Source: Streptomyces sp. DT2A-34
GTDB taxonomy: Bacteria > Actinomycetota > Actinomycetes > Streptomycetales > Streptomycetaceae
Direction: 5' to 3'
Assembly (NCBI RefSeq): GCF_030499515.1
Contig: NZ_JASTWJ010000001.1
Location: forward strand, 6,924,001 to 6,988,000
Length of the DNA: 64,000 nucleotides
Each line of letters opens with the position of its first letter. Position 1 is the stretch's first letter. Positions 57,582-64,000 of the stretch are shown in pieces. Made by a program: the position numbers and the translations under genes. Below the pieces are notes generated by a model, which worked only from the letters and a program-made list of their open reading frames with translations, did no database searches and was not told the DNA's origin.

Positions 57582-58928
57582 GTGACGCTCGCTGCTGCAC
57601 CACCCATACCCCGGGCTGCAGGATCGTTTCCGCTCATTGGCCACGCTCTGAAGATGCGCGACAACCTCGGTTTCATCGCCTCGCTGCGTGAGACGGGGGA
57701 ACCTCTGATCGAGATCGTCCTGCAACCCGGGACGCGGACCGTCGTGGTCCAGGATCCGACCCTGATCCACCAGATGCTGAAGGCTCTCGCGCCGACCCTC
57801 GACAAGGGACGGTTCTTCGACAAGATGGGCCAGTTGCTGGGCGACAGCGTGGTCACCGCCGCCGGCCGGACCCATGTACGCAAGCGCCGCCAGCTCCAGC
57901 CGGCGTTCGCCCACACCGAGATCACCCGCTACGTCGACATCATGCGCGCCGAGGTGACGGCCGCCGTCGCCGCCTGGAAGCCCGGACAGGCGCTCGACGT
58001 CCGTGAGGCGATGGTGCAGCTCAGCCTCAACATGCTTGCGAAGACCGTGTTCTCGGGCAGCCTCGACGAGGCCACCTTCCGCCGGCTGCGCAGCGACCTG
58101 TCGGTGGTGATGAACGGCGTCGGCGCCCGCATCATGCTGCCCGACTGGGTCGAGCGCCTGCCGCTTCCCTTCAACCGCCGCTTCGACCGCGCCCGAGCCG
58201 CCGTACGGGCCACCATCAACTCGGCCGTCGACGAACTGCAGGCCTCCGGGCACGACACCGGGGACATGCTGTCCATGCTGCTGCGCGCCGTCGACGAGGA
58301 GACCGGCCAGCCGCTGACCGGGCATCAGATCTGCTCCGAGATCCTCACCCTGGCCGTGGCCGGCACCGAGACCACCGCTTCGGTGCTGTCCTGGATCCTG
58401 TACGAACTCGCCCGCCACCCCGAGATCGAAGCGCGCGTCCTGGCGGAGCTGGACGAGGTCGTCGGCGAGCGGCCGGTCGCCTTCGACGACCTGAGCCGCC
58501 TGCCGTACCTGAACCGGGTGATCACCGAAACCCTGAGGCTGCACCACACCGGTTGGCTCGTCACCCGCCGCACGACCACCGAGACCCGGCTCGGCGAGTG
58601 GACCCTGCCCGCCGACACCGAACTGGCCTACTGCCAGCACGCGCTGCACCGCGACCCCGAGCTCTTTCCCGATCCGCTCGCCTTCGACCCGGAGCGGTGG
58701 CAGGGCGATGCCCCAGAACCCCGGCTGGGCGCGTTCCTGCCCTTCGGGGACGGCAAGCACAAGTGCATCGGAGACCGCTTCGCCCTCGCCGAAATGATCA
58801 CGGCGATCGCGACGATCCTGCGGACGGTACGGCTGGAACTCGCCGAGGGACAGACCGTCCAACCCGTGGCCCGGGCCACCGTACGGCCCCGCACCCTGGA
58901 GATGACCGTCCGCCCCCGGACCAGATGA
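57582..58928 (+). CDS. Cytochrome P450
   Basis: The 448-residue P450 has I-helix AVAGTETTASVLSW, K-helix ETLRLHHTGW and the heme loop FLPFGDGKHKCIGDRFA with the thiolate Cys. It oxidises a hydrophobic substrate and needs a separate ferredoxin, which is not encoded next to it. The GTG at 57582 is the start. Its stop is 7 bp from the convergent HTH gene. The product pathway cannot be named. Confidence 0.94.
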   Translation: MTLAAAPPIPRAAGSFPLIGHALKMRDNLGFIASLRETGEPLIEIVLQPGTRTVVVQDPTLIHQMLKALAPTLDKGRFFDKMGQLLGDSVVTAAGRTHVRKRRQLQPAFAHTEITRYVDIMRAEVTAAVAAWKPGQALDVREAMVQLSLNMLAKTVFSGSLDEATFRRLRSDLSVVMNGVGARIMLPDWVERLPLPFNRRFDRARAAVRATINSAVDELQASGHDTGDMLSMLLRAVDEETGQPLTGHQICSEILTLAVAGTETTASVLSWILYELARHPEIEARVLAELDEVVGERPVAFDDLSRLPYLNRVITETLRLHHTGWLVTRRTTTETRLGEWTLPADTELAYCQHALHRDPELFPDPLAFDPERWQGDAPEPRLGAFLPFGDGKHKCIGDRFALAEMITAIATILRTVRLELAEGQTVQPVARATVRPRTLEMTVRPRTR

Positions 58929-58935
58929 CCACTGG

Positions 58936-59670
58936 TCAGGGGGCGTCTTCCGAACGGGAGGCGCCCCCCGGTCCGGACCGTCCGCCGGTTCCCGGCGATT
59001 GCCGGCGGTGGGTGGCCACGACGGCGGTCAGGATGTCGGTCAGCGCGTCGGTGTCCCGGCTCAGGTCCCGCGTACTGCGCGCGGCCACCTCGGTCACACC
59101 GTGCTCGCCGGCCGCTCCGACGGCCCACAGAAGGATCTTCAGCTGCTGCACGACCGGGGCGAGGTAGCCGGCCAGGGCCTCGCTCTCGGTGAGGGTGCAA
59201 AAGCCCGGTCGGACACCGAAGAACCGCTCGATGCCGGCGATGTTCTCCGGGCTCGTCATCTGCTCGTTCTCGAAGATGTAGTGGACCGTCTGCTTGCTGA
59301 TCTGCGCGCCGTGCCCCTGGGCGCCCCGGGCGATCTCGGAGAGGAAGTACTCCCGAGCCTTCCTGCGGCGGGTCGCCGGAGGCTTCAGCCGGGTCTGGCG
59401 CAGAAACCTCAGACGGCGCACGATGCGCTTCTGCGCGGCCGCCCTGGAGTTGTCGCGCTCCGGGTCCGCGCCGTCGAGCAGGGCCGACACACGCTCGGGG
59501 GCGACCCCGGTGGCGTGGCTGATCTTCTCCGGCCGCAGAAGGAGCTCGAACGACGTGCGCGCTGTCGCCGGCAGGCTCCGCGCGAGATCGTCCAGTTCGT
59601 CGAGGAGAGCGGTGAGCTCGTCGAAGTCCGCGTCCTCGGCGGTTGCCGGCTCGTCGGCGTCGTCGTTCAC
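58936..59670 (-). CDS. HTH-type regulatory protein convergent with the P450 gene
   Basis: The 244-residue protein has an acidic N-terminus and a middle section like an XRE-type DNA-binding region (ARGAQGHGAQISKQTVHYIF, then ENEQMTSPENIAGIERFFGV). The C-terminal half is helical and ends in a Gly/Ser/Pro tail. It resembles a Streptomyces family of atypical XRE proteins. GTG 59670 is chosen for GGAGA upstream; a longer frame to 59760 exists. A regulatory link to the P450 is only by location. Confidence 0.72.
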   Translation of the reverse strand: MNDDADEPATAEDADFDELTALLDELDDLARSLPATARTSFELLLRPEKISHATGVAPERVSALLDGADPERDNSRAAAQKRIVRRLRFLRQTRLKPPATRRRKAREYFLSEIARGAQGHGAQISKQTVHYIFENEQMTSPENIAGIERFFGVRPGFCTLTESEALAGYLAPVVQQLKILLWAVGAAGEHGVTEVAARSTRDLSRDTDALTDILTAVVATHRRQSPGTGGRSGPGGASRSEDAP

Positions 59671-60070
59671 CTGGGCTCTCCATGACTGGGCCAGCGGGGC
59701 AGGCAGAGATCGTACGGTGCCGGCCCACCGGACGCCGCGATCGTTCACAATCCTTGACACTTTTGCTCCGGGTGCACCAGGATCTTCGCGCAGCTCCGGC
59801 CTGGGGGCCGCCCCTGGCCGCCCGCGCCGGAGTGCCCGCCGCGCGGCCCGAGGGGCTGGGGGTGTTCGCGGAGGGTTCTACGGTGATCGAGGCCATCTCC
59901 CGGGCACTCAACGAGTCCCGCAGGGGCGTCCGCAAAGTCGACCTCCAAGCGCGCCCGCCGTGCTCGCGACCGGAAGACCGCGATCGCTCACCCTTATTGA
60001 GGCTTCGCCGCACGGCCGTACAACACGGCCGTACAGCCGTACAACACAGCCGTACAAAGATGAACGACCC
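59671..60070. other. 400-bp spacer with a sigma70-type promoter candidate
   Basis: TTGACA (59754-59759) and CAGGAT (59778-59783) with 18 bp between form a promoter-like pair on the plus strand. A following frame encodes V-I-E-A-I-S-R-A-L-N-E-S-R-R-G-V-R but has no convincing start, so I do not call it. GGCCGTACAACAC repeats with variation at about 60014-60055. GTTCACAAT at 59743 is shared with the spacer at 57053. Confidence 0.5.
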
Positions 60071-60757
60071 CTACCGCCTCGTGGCGAGCGCCTGGGCCAC
60101 CCCGGGTTCCTTCCGCCCGAGGTAGCGGGGGTCCGGCTCGAAGACGGCGTCCAGGGCCGCCTTGCCCGCCGCGAAGATCTCCCGGGTGCCGCCGTAGTAC
60201 CAGGTCACGTCGTGCTTGGCGTCGACCCCGACGCCGTACGACGCCACCCCCGCCTCCTGGCACAGCGCGACCGCCCGCCGGATGTGGAAGCCCTGGCTGA
60301 TCAGCACCGCCTCGTCGACGCCGAAGATCTTCTTGGCGCGGACACAGGAGTCCCAGGTGTCGAAGCCGGCGTAGTCGCTGACGATGCGTGTGTCGGGCAC
60401 GCCGTGCCTGGTCAGATACGTGCGCATGGCGTCGGGCTCGTCGTAGTCCTCGCGGCTGTTGTCGCCGGTGACGAGGACGACCTCGATACGGCCCGCGCGG
60501 TACAGCTCGGCCGCCGCGTCGAGCCGGTGCGCGAGGTACGGCGACGGCTCGCCCTCCCACAGACCGGCACCGAAGACGACGGCGACGTCGGTACGCGGCA
60601 CGTCGGCCGTCGTGCGCAGCCGGTCCCCGGTCACGACATGCATCCAGGTGGCCGGAAGCAGCGCCAGCACGCACCCGGCCATCACGGCCCGCACCAGCCG
60701 CCGCCGCCCCGCACGGGTCCGCGGCAGTCGTGGTCGGGGCAGCCTCGGTCTGCGCAT
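60071..60757 (-). CDS. SanA/YdcF (DUF218) family membrane protein
   Basis: The 228-residue protein has a basic N-terminus, one membrane segment at about residues 23-41, and a DUF218 domain with VVFGAGLWEGEPSPYLAHRL, VLVTGDNSREDYDEPDAMR and LISQGFHIRRAVALCQEAG. Family members act in envelope integrity (SanA confers vancomycin-related phenotypes in E. coli), but the biochemical role is unsettled. Confidence 0.85.
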   Translation of the reverse strand: MRRPRLPRPRLPRTRAGRRRLVRAVMAGCVLALLPATWMHVVTGDRLRTTADVPRTDVAVVFGAGLWEGEPSPYLAHRLDAAAELYRAGRIEVVLVTGDNSREDYDEPDAMRTYLTRHGVPDTRIVSDYAGFDTWDSCVRAKKIFGVDEAVLISQGFHIRRAVALCQEAGVASYGVGVDAKHDVTWYYGGTREIFAAGKAALDAVFEPDPRYLGRKEPGVAQALATRR

Positions 60758-60979
60758 CTGGTGGTCCCTCCCCGGTCGTCCGACCGCCTGTTCTCGACAG
60801 TCAGGGACGTCCTGTCACCCTCCGCGGTTCACCGCCGCCGACGTGACCAGGTTCACTTCGCCCTCGAATACGCAGGTCACGCCACCTCACAGCGCCCTGG
60901 CACCCCGCCGTGAACCCGGTGTAAAAACCCGTTATTCACGCGCAACGGGGAGGCAACGTCCCGCCGCCACCATCGGTTC

Positions 60980-61867
60980 ATGACGGCGTCGAACCCGCTT
61001 CACGACGAGTCCACGACCCTCCCCGGCCCGGGGGCCCACCTCGACAGTACGGCGCACATCATGAACCGGATCAGCAGCCAGCTCACCAGCCAGCTCAGCC
61101 TCGTCTCGCTCGACGGCAGGCGGCGCCCCGCCCCGCCCGCGCTCGTCGTCGTGGCCCACGGCAGCCGCGACCCGCGCGCCCTGAGCACCGTACGCGCGCT
61201 CCTCGACAAGGTCCGCGAGCTGCGCCCCGGCCTGCCGGTCCGCCTCGGCCACATCGAGCTGAACGAGCCCCTGCTCCCGGACACCCTCGCCGCCCTCGGC
61301 GACCGCGAGGCGATCCTCGTCCCGCTCCTCCTCAGCCGCGGCTACCACATCAAACGGGACATCCCCGAGATGGCCGCCGACTCGGAGGTACGCGCACGCG
61401 TGGCCGGCGCACTCGGCCCGCACCCCCTGCTGGTGGAGGCCCTGTACGCCCGCCTGGTCGAGGCCGGCTGGCGCACCCGGACGGACGACGCCGTGCGCCG
61501 CAGGAGCGCGGTGGTCCTGGCGGCGGCAGGCTCCCGCGACCCCGAGTCCAAGGTCGACACCAACCGCACGGCTCAGCTCCTGGCCGACCGCCTGGGTGTC
61601 CCGGTGGTCCCGGCCTACGCGACAACGGCCGCCCCGACGGTCCCGGACGCCATCCGCGCCCTGGCCGCCCGGGGCCGCACAAGGGTGGCGATCGCCTCCT
61701 ACTTCACAGCCCCCGGCCGCTTCGCGACGGAGTGCGCACAGGCGGCCCCGTGGATCGCCTCGGCACCGCTGGGCACCCACCCCGCGATGGCGAAGCTGCT
61801 CCTCCACCGCTACGACCAGATGGCGGCGACGCCGGTGACGGCGGCACCGGAACTGGCGTCGGCTTAG
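60980..61867 (+). CDS. Sirohydrochlorin chelatase (CbiX/SirB-like)
   Basis: The 295-residue protein has two CbiX-like halves: VVVAHGSRDPRALSTVRALL with one active-site His, LSRGYHIKRDIPEMA with another, and a second half AAGSRDPESKVDTNRTAQLL. It inserts iron (or cobalt) into sirohydrochlorin, making siroheme for nitrite and sulfite reductases. It lies ~13 kb from nirB but on the same chromosomal neighbourhood. About 45 extra residues precede the domain. Confidence 0.87.
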   Translation: MTASNPLHDESTTLPGPGAHLDSTAHIMNRISSQLTSQLSLVSLDGRRRPAPPALVVVAHGSRDPRALSTVRALLDKVRELRPGLPVRLGHIELNEPLLPDTLAALGDREAILVPLLLSRGYHIKRDIPEMAADSEVRARVAGALGPHPLLVEALYARLVEAGWRTRTDDAVRRRSAVVLAAAGSRDPESKVDTNRTAQLLADRLGVPVVPAYATTAAPTVPDAIRALAARGRTRVAIASYFTAPGRFATECAQAAPWIASAPLGTHPAMAKLLLHRYDQMAATPVTAAPELASA

Positions 61868-61897
61868 AACGCCGGGCAACGGGCACGCCCTGGATTC

Positions 61898-61965
61898 AGG
61901 GGCGCGGGGCTGTATCGAGATGCGGCTCCGCCGCGTGGGCGCGACCAGCCACGAACGACCCGCAC
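61898..61965. repeat. Second copy of the dispersed intergenic repeat, inverted
   Basis: The reverse complement of this segment matches the repeat at 12140-12180: GTGCGGGTCGTTCGTGGCTG then GTCGCGC and CCCCGCGCCCCT. The middle differs and carries a small stem GCGGC-TCC-GCCGC. It separates the chelatase and dgt genes. Confidence 0.72.
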
Positions 61966-62045
61966 ACGCGCCACCTCAGCACCCGGCAGATGAGTAGGCC
62001 CGACGCAGCCCTCCGTTTGTCAGTGTCTGCCCGTACTGTCGGACC

Positions 62046-63299
62046 ATGTACTACGACGAGTCGGCAGTAGAACGCTGGGCCCCCGAACCCGACAAACGCC
62101 CAGGCCGCACGGCCTTCCAACGTGATCGCGCCCGCGTACTGCACTCCGCTGCCCTCAGAAGGCTCGCCGGCAAGACCCAGGTAGTCACCCCAGGGACCCA
62201 CAGCAACGCCTGGGACCCGAGCCCCCGCACCCGCCTCACCCACTCCCTGGAGTGCGCCCAAGTCGGCCGAGAACTCGGCGCAGCCCTCGGCTGCGACCCC
62301 GACCTGGTAGAAGCCGCCTGCCTCTCCCACGACCTCGGCCACCCCCCCTTCGGCCACAACGGCGAAGTCGCGCTCAACGAATTCGCCGAGGACTGCGGCG
62401 GCTTCGAGGGCAACGCCCAGTCCCTGAGACTCCTCACCCGCATCGAACCCAAGCGCTTCACCCCGGAGGGCTCGGTAGGCCTCAACCTCACCCGGGCCAC
62501 CCTCGACGCCGCCACCAAGTACCCTTGGTCCCGCGGCGCCCACCCCGCCGCCCCGACCTCCCCGAAGTTCGGTGTCTACGACGACGACCGCCCCGTCTTC
62601 GACTGGGTCCGCAAGGACGCCCCCGGCACCCGCACCACCTTCGAGGCCCAGGTCATGGACTGGTCCGACGACGTGGCGTACTCGGTGCACGACGTCGAGG
62701 ACGGCCTGCACGCCGGCCACATCGACCCCAACTGCCTGCACGCCGAGCCGGAACGCCAGGCGGTCTTCGCGGTCGCCATCGGCCGGTACGTCCCGCACGA
62801 CACCGACCCGGCGGAACTGTCCGCCGCCCTCGACCGCCTCCAGGAAGAACCCTGGTGGCCGCACGGCTACGACGGCTCGGCCGTCGCCCAGGCCCGCCTC
62901 AAGGACGCCACGAGCCAGCTGATCGGCCGGTTCTGCCTGGCTGCCGAGAGCGCCACGCGCGCGGCGTTCGGCAGCGGCCGGCTCACCCGCTACGGCGCCG
63001 AACTCGTCGTACCGCACGGGACCCGCCTGGAGTGCGCGGTCCTCAAGGCCGTCGCCGACCGGTACGTCATGCAGCGCGCCGAGCAGGAGCGGCTCCGTGC
63101 CGACCAGCGGATCGTGGTCGCCGAACTGGCCGAGGCGCTCACCGCCCGCGCACCCGACGGGCTGGACCCGCAGTTCCGGGCCCTGTTCGACACGGCGGCC
63201 GACGACCGTGCCCGCAAACGCGTGATCGTCGACCAGATCGCCTCCCTGACGGACGCGTCGGCACGCGCCCTGCACGGGCGGCTCACACAACGGGCCTGA
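62046..63299 (+). CDS. dgt: Deoxyguanosinetriphosphate triphosphohydrolase-like protein
   Basis: The 417-residue HD-domain enzyme has [40 protein letters not shown] with the metal-binding His-Asp pair and [18 protein letters not shown] with the fourth ligand. It cuts dNTPs to nucleoside and triphosphate. It is upstream of dnaG in many Streptomyces. ATG 62046 follows a short spacer from the dispersed repeat. Confidence 0.94.
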   Translation: MYYDESAVERWAPEPDKRPGRTAFQRDRARVLHSAALRRLAGKTQVVTPGTHSNAWDPSPRTRLTHSLECAQVGRELGAALGCDPDLVEAACLSHDLGHPPFGHNGEVALNEFAEDCGGFEGNAQSLRLLTRIEPKRFTPEGSVGLNLTRATLDAATKYPWSRGAHPAAPTSPKFGVYDDDRPVFDWVRKDAPGTRTTFEAQVMDWSDDVAYSVHDVEDGLHAGHIDPNCLHAEPERQAVFAVAIGRYVPHDTDPAELSAALDRLQEEPWWPHGYDGSAVAQARLKDATSQLIGRFCLAAESATRAAFGSGRLTRYGAELVVPHGTRLECAVLKAVADRYVMQRAEQERLRADQRIVVAELAEALTARAPDGLDPQFRALFDTAADDRARKRVIVDQIASLTDASARALHGRLTQRA

Positions 63300-63300
63300 G

Positions 63301-63385
63301 GAGCACCGTGGGTCACAGAGCACTGTCGGTGAAAGAGCACCGTGGGCCAAAGAGCACCGTGGGCCAAAGAGCACCGTGGGCTGAA
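63301..63385. repeat. Five 17-bp tandem repeats after dgt
   Basis: GAGCACCGTGGGCCAAA repeats at 63301, 63318, 63335, 63352 and 63369, the second and outer copies drifting. A sixth, partial GCGCACCGTCC at 63386 belongs to the ArsR pseudogene, suggesting the array grew from that gene's 3' end. No spacers are present. Confidence 0.88.
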
Positions 63386-64000
63386 GCGCACCGTCCATCA
63401 GCGCGTTGCCGAGCCGGGTCCGCAGATGGAACACCCGGTTCCCCTGCCGCCGTGACTACACCAGCCCGGCCTCCCGCAGCACCGTCGCATGCCGGCTGGC
63501 CGTCGGCGGGGTGAGCTGGAGGAGTTCGGCGAGCTCGTTCGTGGTGCGCGGATGTGCCAGGGCGTCCAGGACCACGGCCCGGGTCGGGCCGATGAGCTGG
63601 GCCACCGGCAGCTGCTCGGTGGCCGCCCGCCGGGAGCGGGCCGGCCAGCCGGGTGCCGGGTTCAGCGGATGGACCAGGACGGGGGCGAGGTCCGGGTCGG
63701 CGAGCGTCACCGGGGTGCGGACGAAGAGAAGGCCGGGACGATCGTCAGCGGGCGCCCCTCCAGCCGTAGCCCCCGGTCGAAGGGGTAGTCGGCGACCAGC
63801 GCCTCCTCCTCCCGGCCGACGACCGTGTCGTAGCTGGAGATCGGGCCCTGAGGGCCCGCGCTCAGCGCCGCCTCCGCCCGGATCGAGCGGTCCGCCGCCA
63901 CCGCCGCGCGGATCGCCGGGAGATACGGCTCCACCGCCACCGCGTAATGGCGGCGCAGCGCCTCCCCGAGCAGTTCCAGCGCTCGCGGCTGCGGAACATG
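63386..64000 (-). pseudogene. Broken ArsR-family regulator (start beyond the window edge)
   Basis: The minus strand encodes an ArsR/DUF5937-like protein: EALRRHYAVAVEPYLPAIRA, then LTIVPAF, a one-base loss near 63727-63731, then LFVRTPVTLADPDLAPVLV in the next frame. The winged helix follows (RTTNELAELLQLTPPTASRH, then ATVLREAGLV). There the frame meets TAG (63456-63458), after which the expected tail SRRQGNRVFHLRTRLGNALM continues in frame and runs into the 17-bp repeats without its own stop. Two or three lesions make a functional product unlikely. Sequencing error could explain the frameshift but not easily all of them. Confidence 0.8.

Noticed and set aside
59765..60000. Small gene after the TTGACA promoter candidate
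   Set aside because: The helical-looking frame lacks a start codon with a ribosome site and reads into repeat DNA.
60900..60979. GlnR box before the siroheme chelatase gene
   Set aside because: GTGAA and GTAAA lie 11 bp apart, but the third half-site is out of phase, so the match is not convincing.
63301..63385. Possible CRISPR or phage attachment array of 17-bp units
   Set aside because: No spacers, no integrase and no tRNA nearby; it is a simple tandem repeat.
61896..63434. Long minus-strand open frame opposite dgt
   Set aside because: It is the antisense shadow of a clear dgt gene; only its first ~18 codons are meaningful, as the tail of the ArsR pseudogene.
1..64000. tRNA or rRNA genes, insertion sequences, integrases
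   Set aside because: I saw no cloverleaf-type segment, rRNA core sequence, transposase motif or terminal repeats that I could support by reading.

Overview
The window is high-GC actinobacterial chromosome, almost certainly Streptomyces. The evidence is the strong GC bias at third codon positions, frequent GTG starts (one TTG), many ATGA/GTGA stop-start overlaps, rare TTA codons, XRE-DUF397 (WhiJ/AbaA-type) genes, Zur and GlnR operators of the actinobacterial type, and typical Streptomyces dispersed intergenic repeats. The gene order recO-uppS-zur-znuBCA-glyS, dusB, ppdK, nirBD, nasA and dgt resembles the conserved chromosomal core of this genus; this is judged from memory, not by alignment.

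Layout. (1) 1-4.6 kb: partial membrane acyltransferase, quinone-type oxidoreductase, an XRE regulator followed by a triplicated DUF397 gene whose last copy is killed by a nonsense codon, two small coupled ORFs and a DUF1266 protein. (2) 4.6-12.1 kb: recO preceded by a chain of five ~128-bp tandem units, each carrying the first 68 nt of recO; then uppS, the zinc-uptake block zur-znuBCA with two candidate Zur boxes, and glyS. (3) 12.3-22.6 kb: accessory block with a LysE exporter, a complete BlaB/BlaA/beta-lactamase system with TTA codons, an aldo-keto reductase/TetR pair behind a long perfect palindrome, a GNAT enzyme coupled to a small zinc-finger-like protein, and two MFS exporters flanking an MmyB-type regulator. 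(4) 22.6-34.3 kb: dusB, sulfatase-superfamily membrane protein, two glucan/trehalose-type glycoside hydrolases divergent from a ROK regulator, and ppdK behind a 600-bp structured upstream region. (5) 34.5-44.4 kb: excalibur protein, PhoX-like Tat protein, a two-component system, carbonic anhydrase plus SulP transporter, an intracellular-type subtilase coupled to a small propeptide-like ORF, an SDR and a TetR remnant. (6) 44.4-57 kb: nitrite reductase operon with a well-spaced GlnR box, TauE permease, class E/F sortase with a membrane-anchored secreted partner, M4 protease, and nasA. (7) 57-64 kb: P450, a convergent HTH protein, SanA/YdcF protein, CbiX-like chelatase, dgt, a 17-bp tandem repeat and a decayed ArsR gene running off the window.

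How the genes work together. The nitrate/nitrite genes (nasA, nirBD and its FAD partner) need siroheme, and the CbiX-like chelatase lies nearby; both nitrogen transcription units carry GlnR-type spacing. The zinc genes form a self-regulated uptake unit. Carbonic anhydrase and SulP are translationally coupled and probably handle bicarbonate. The beta-lactamase, its LysR activator and BlaB form a known inducible system, and TTA codons would add bldA (developmental) control.

Most unusual features: the recO-head repeat array, the triplicated DUF397 locus, the paired dyads far upstream of ppdK, the split protease/propeptide-like pair, and the multiply damaged ArsR gene at the right edge.
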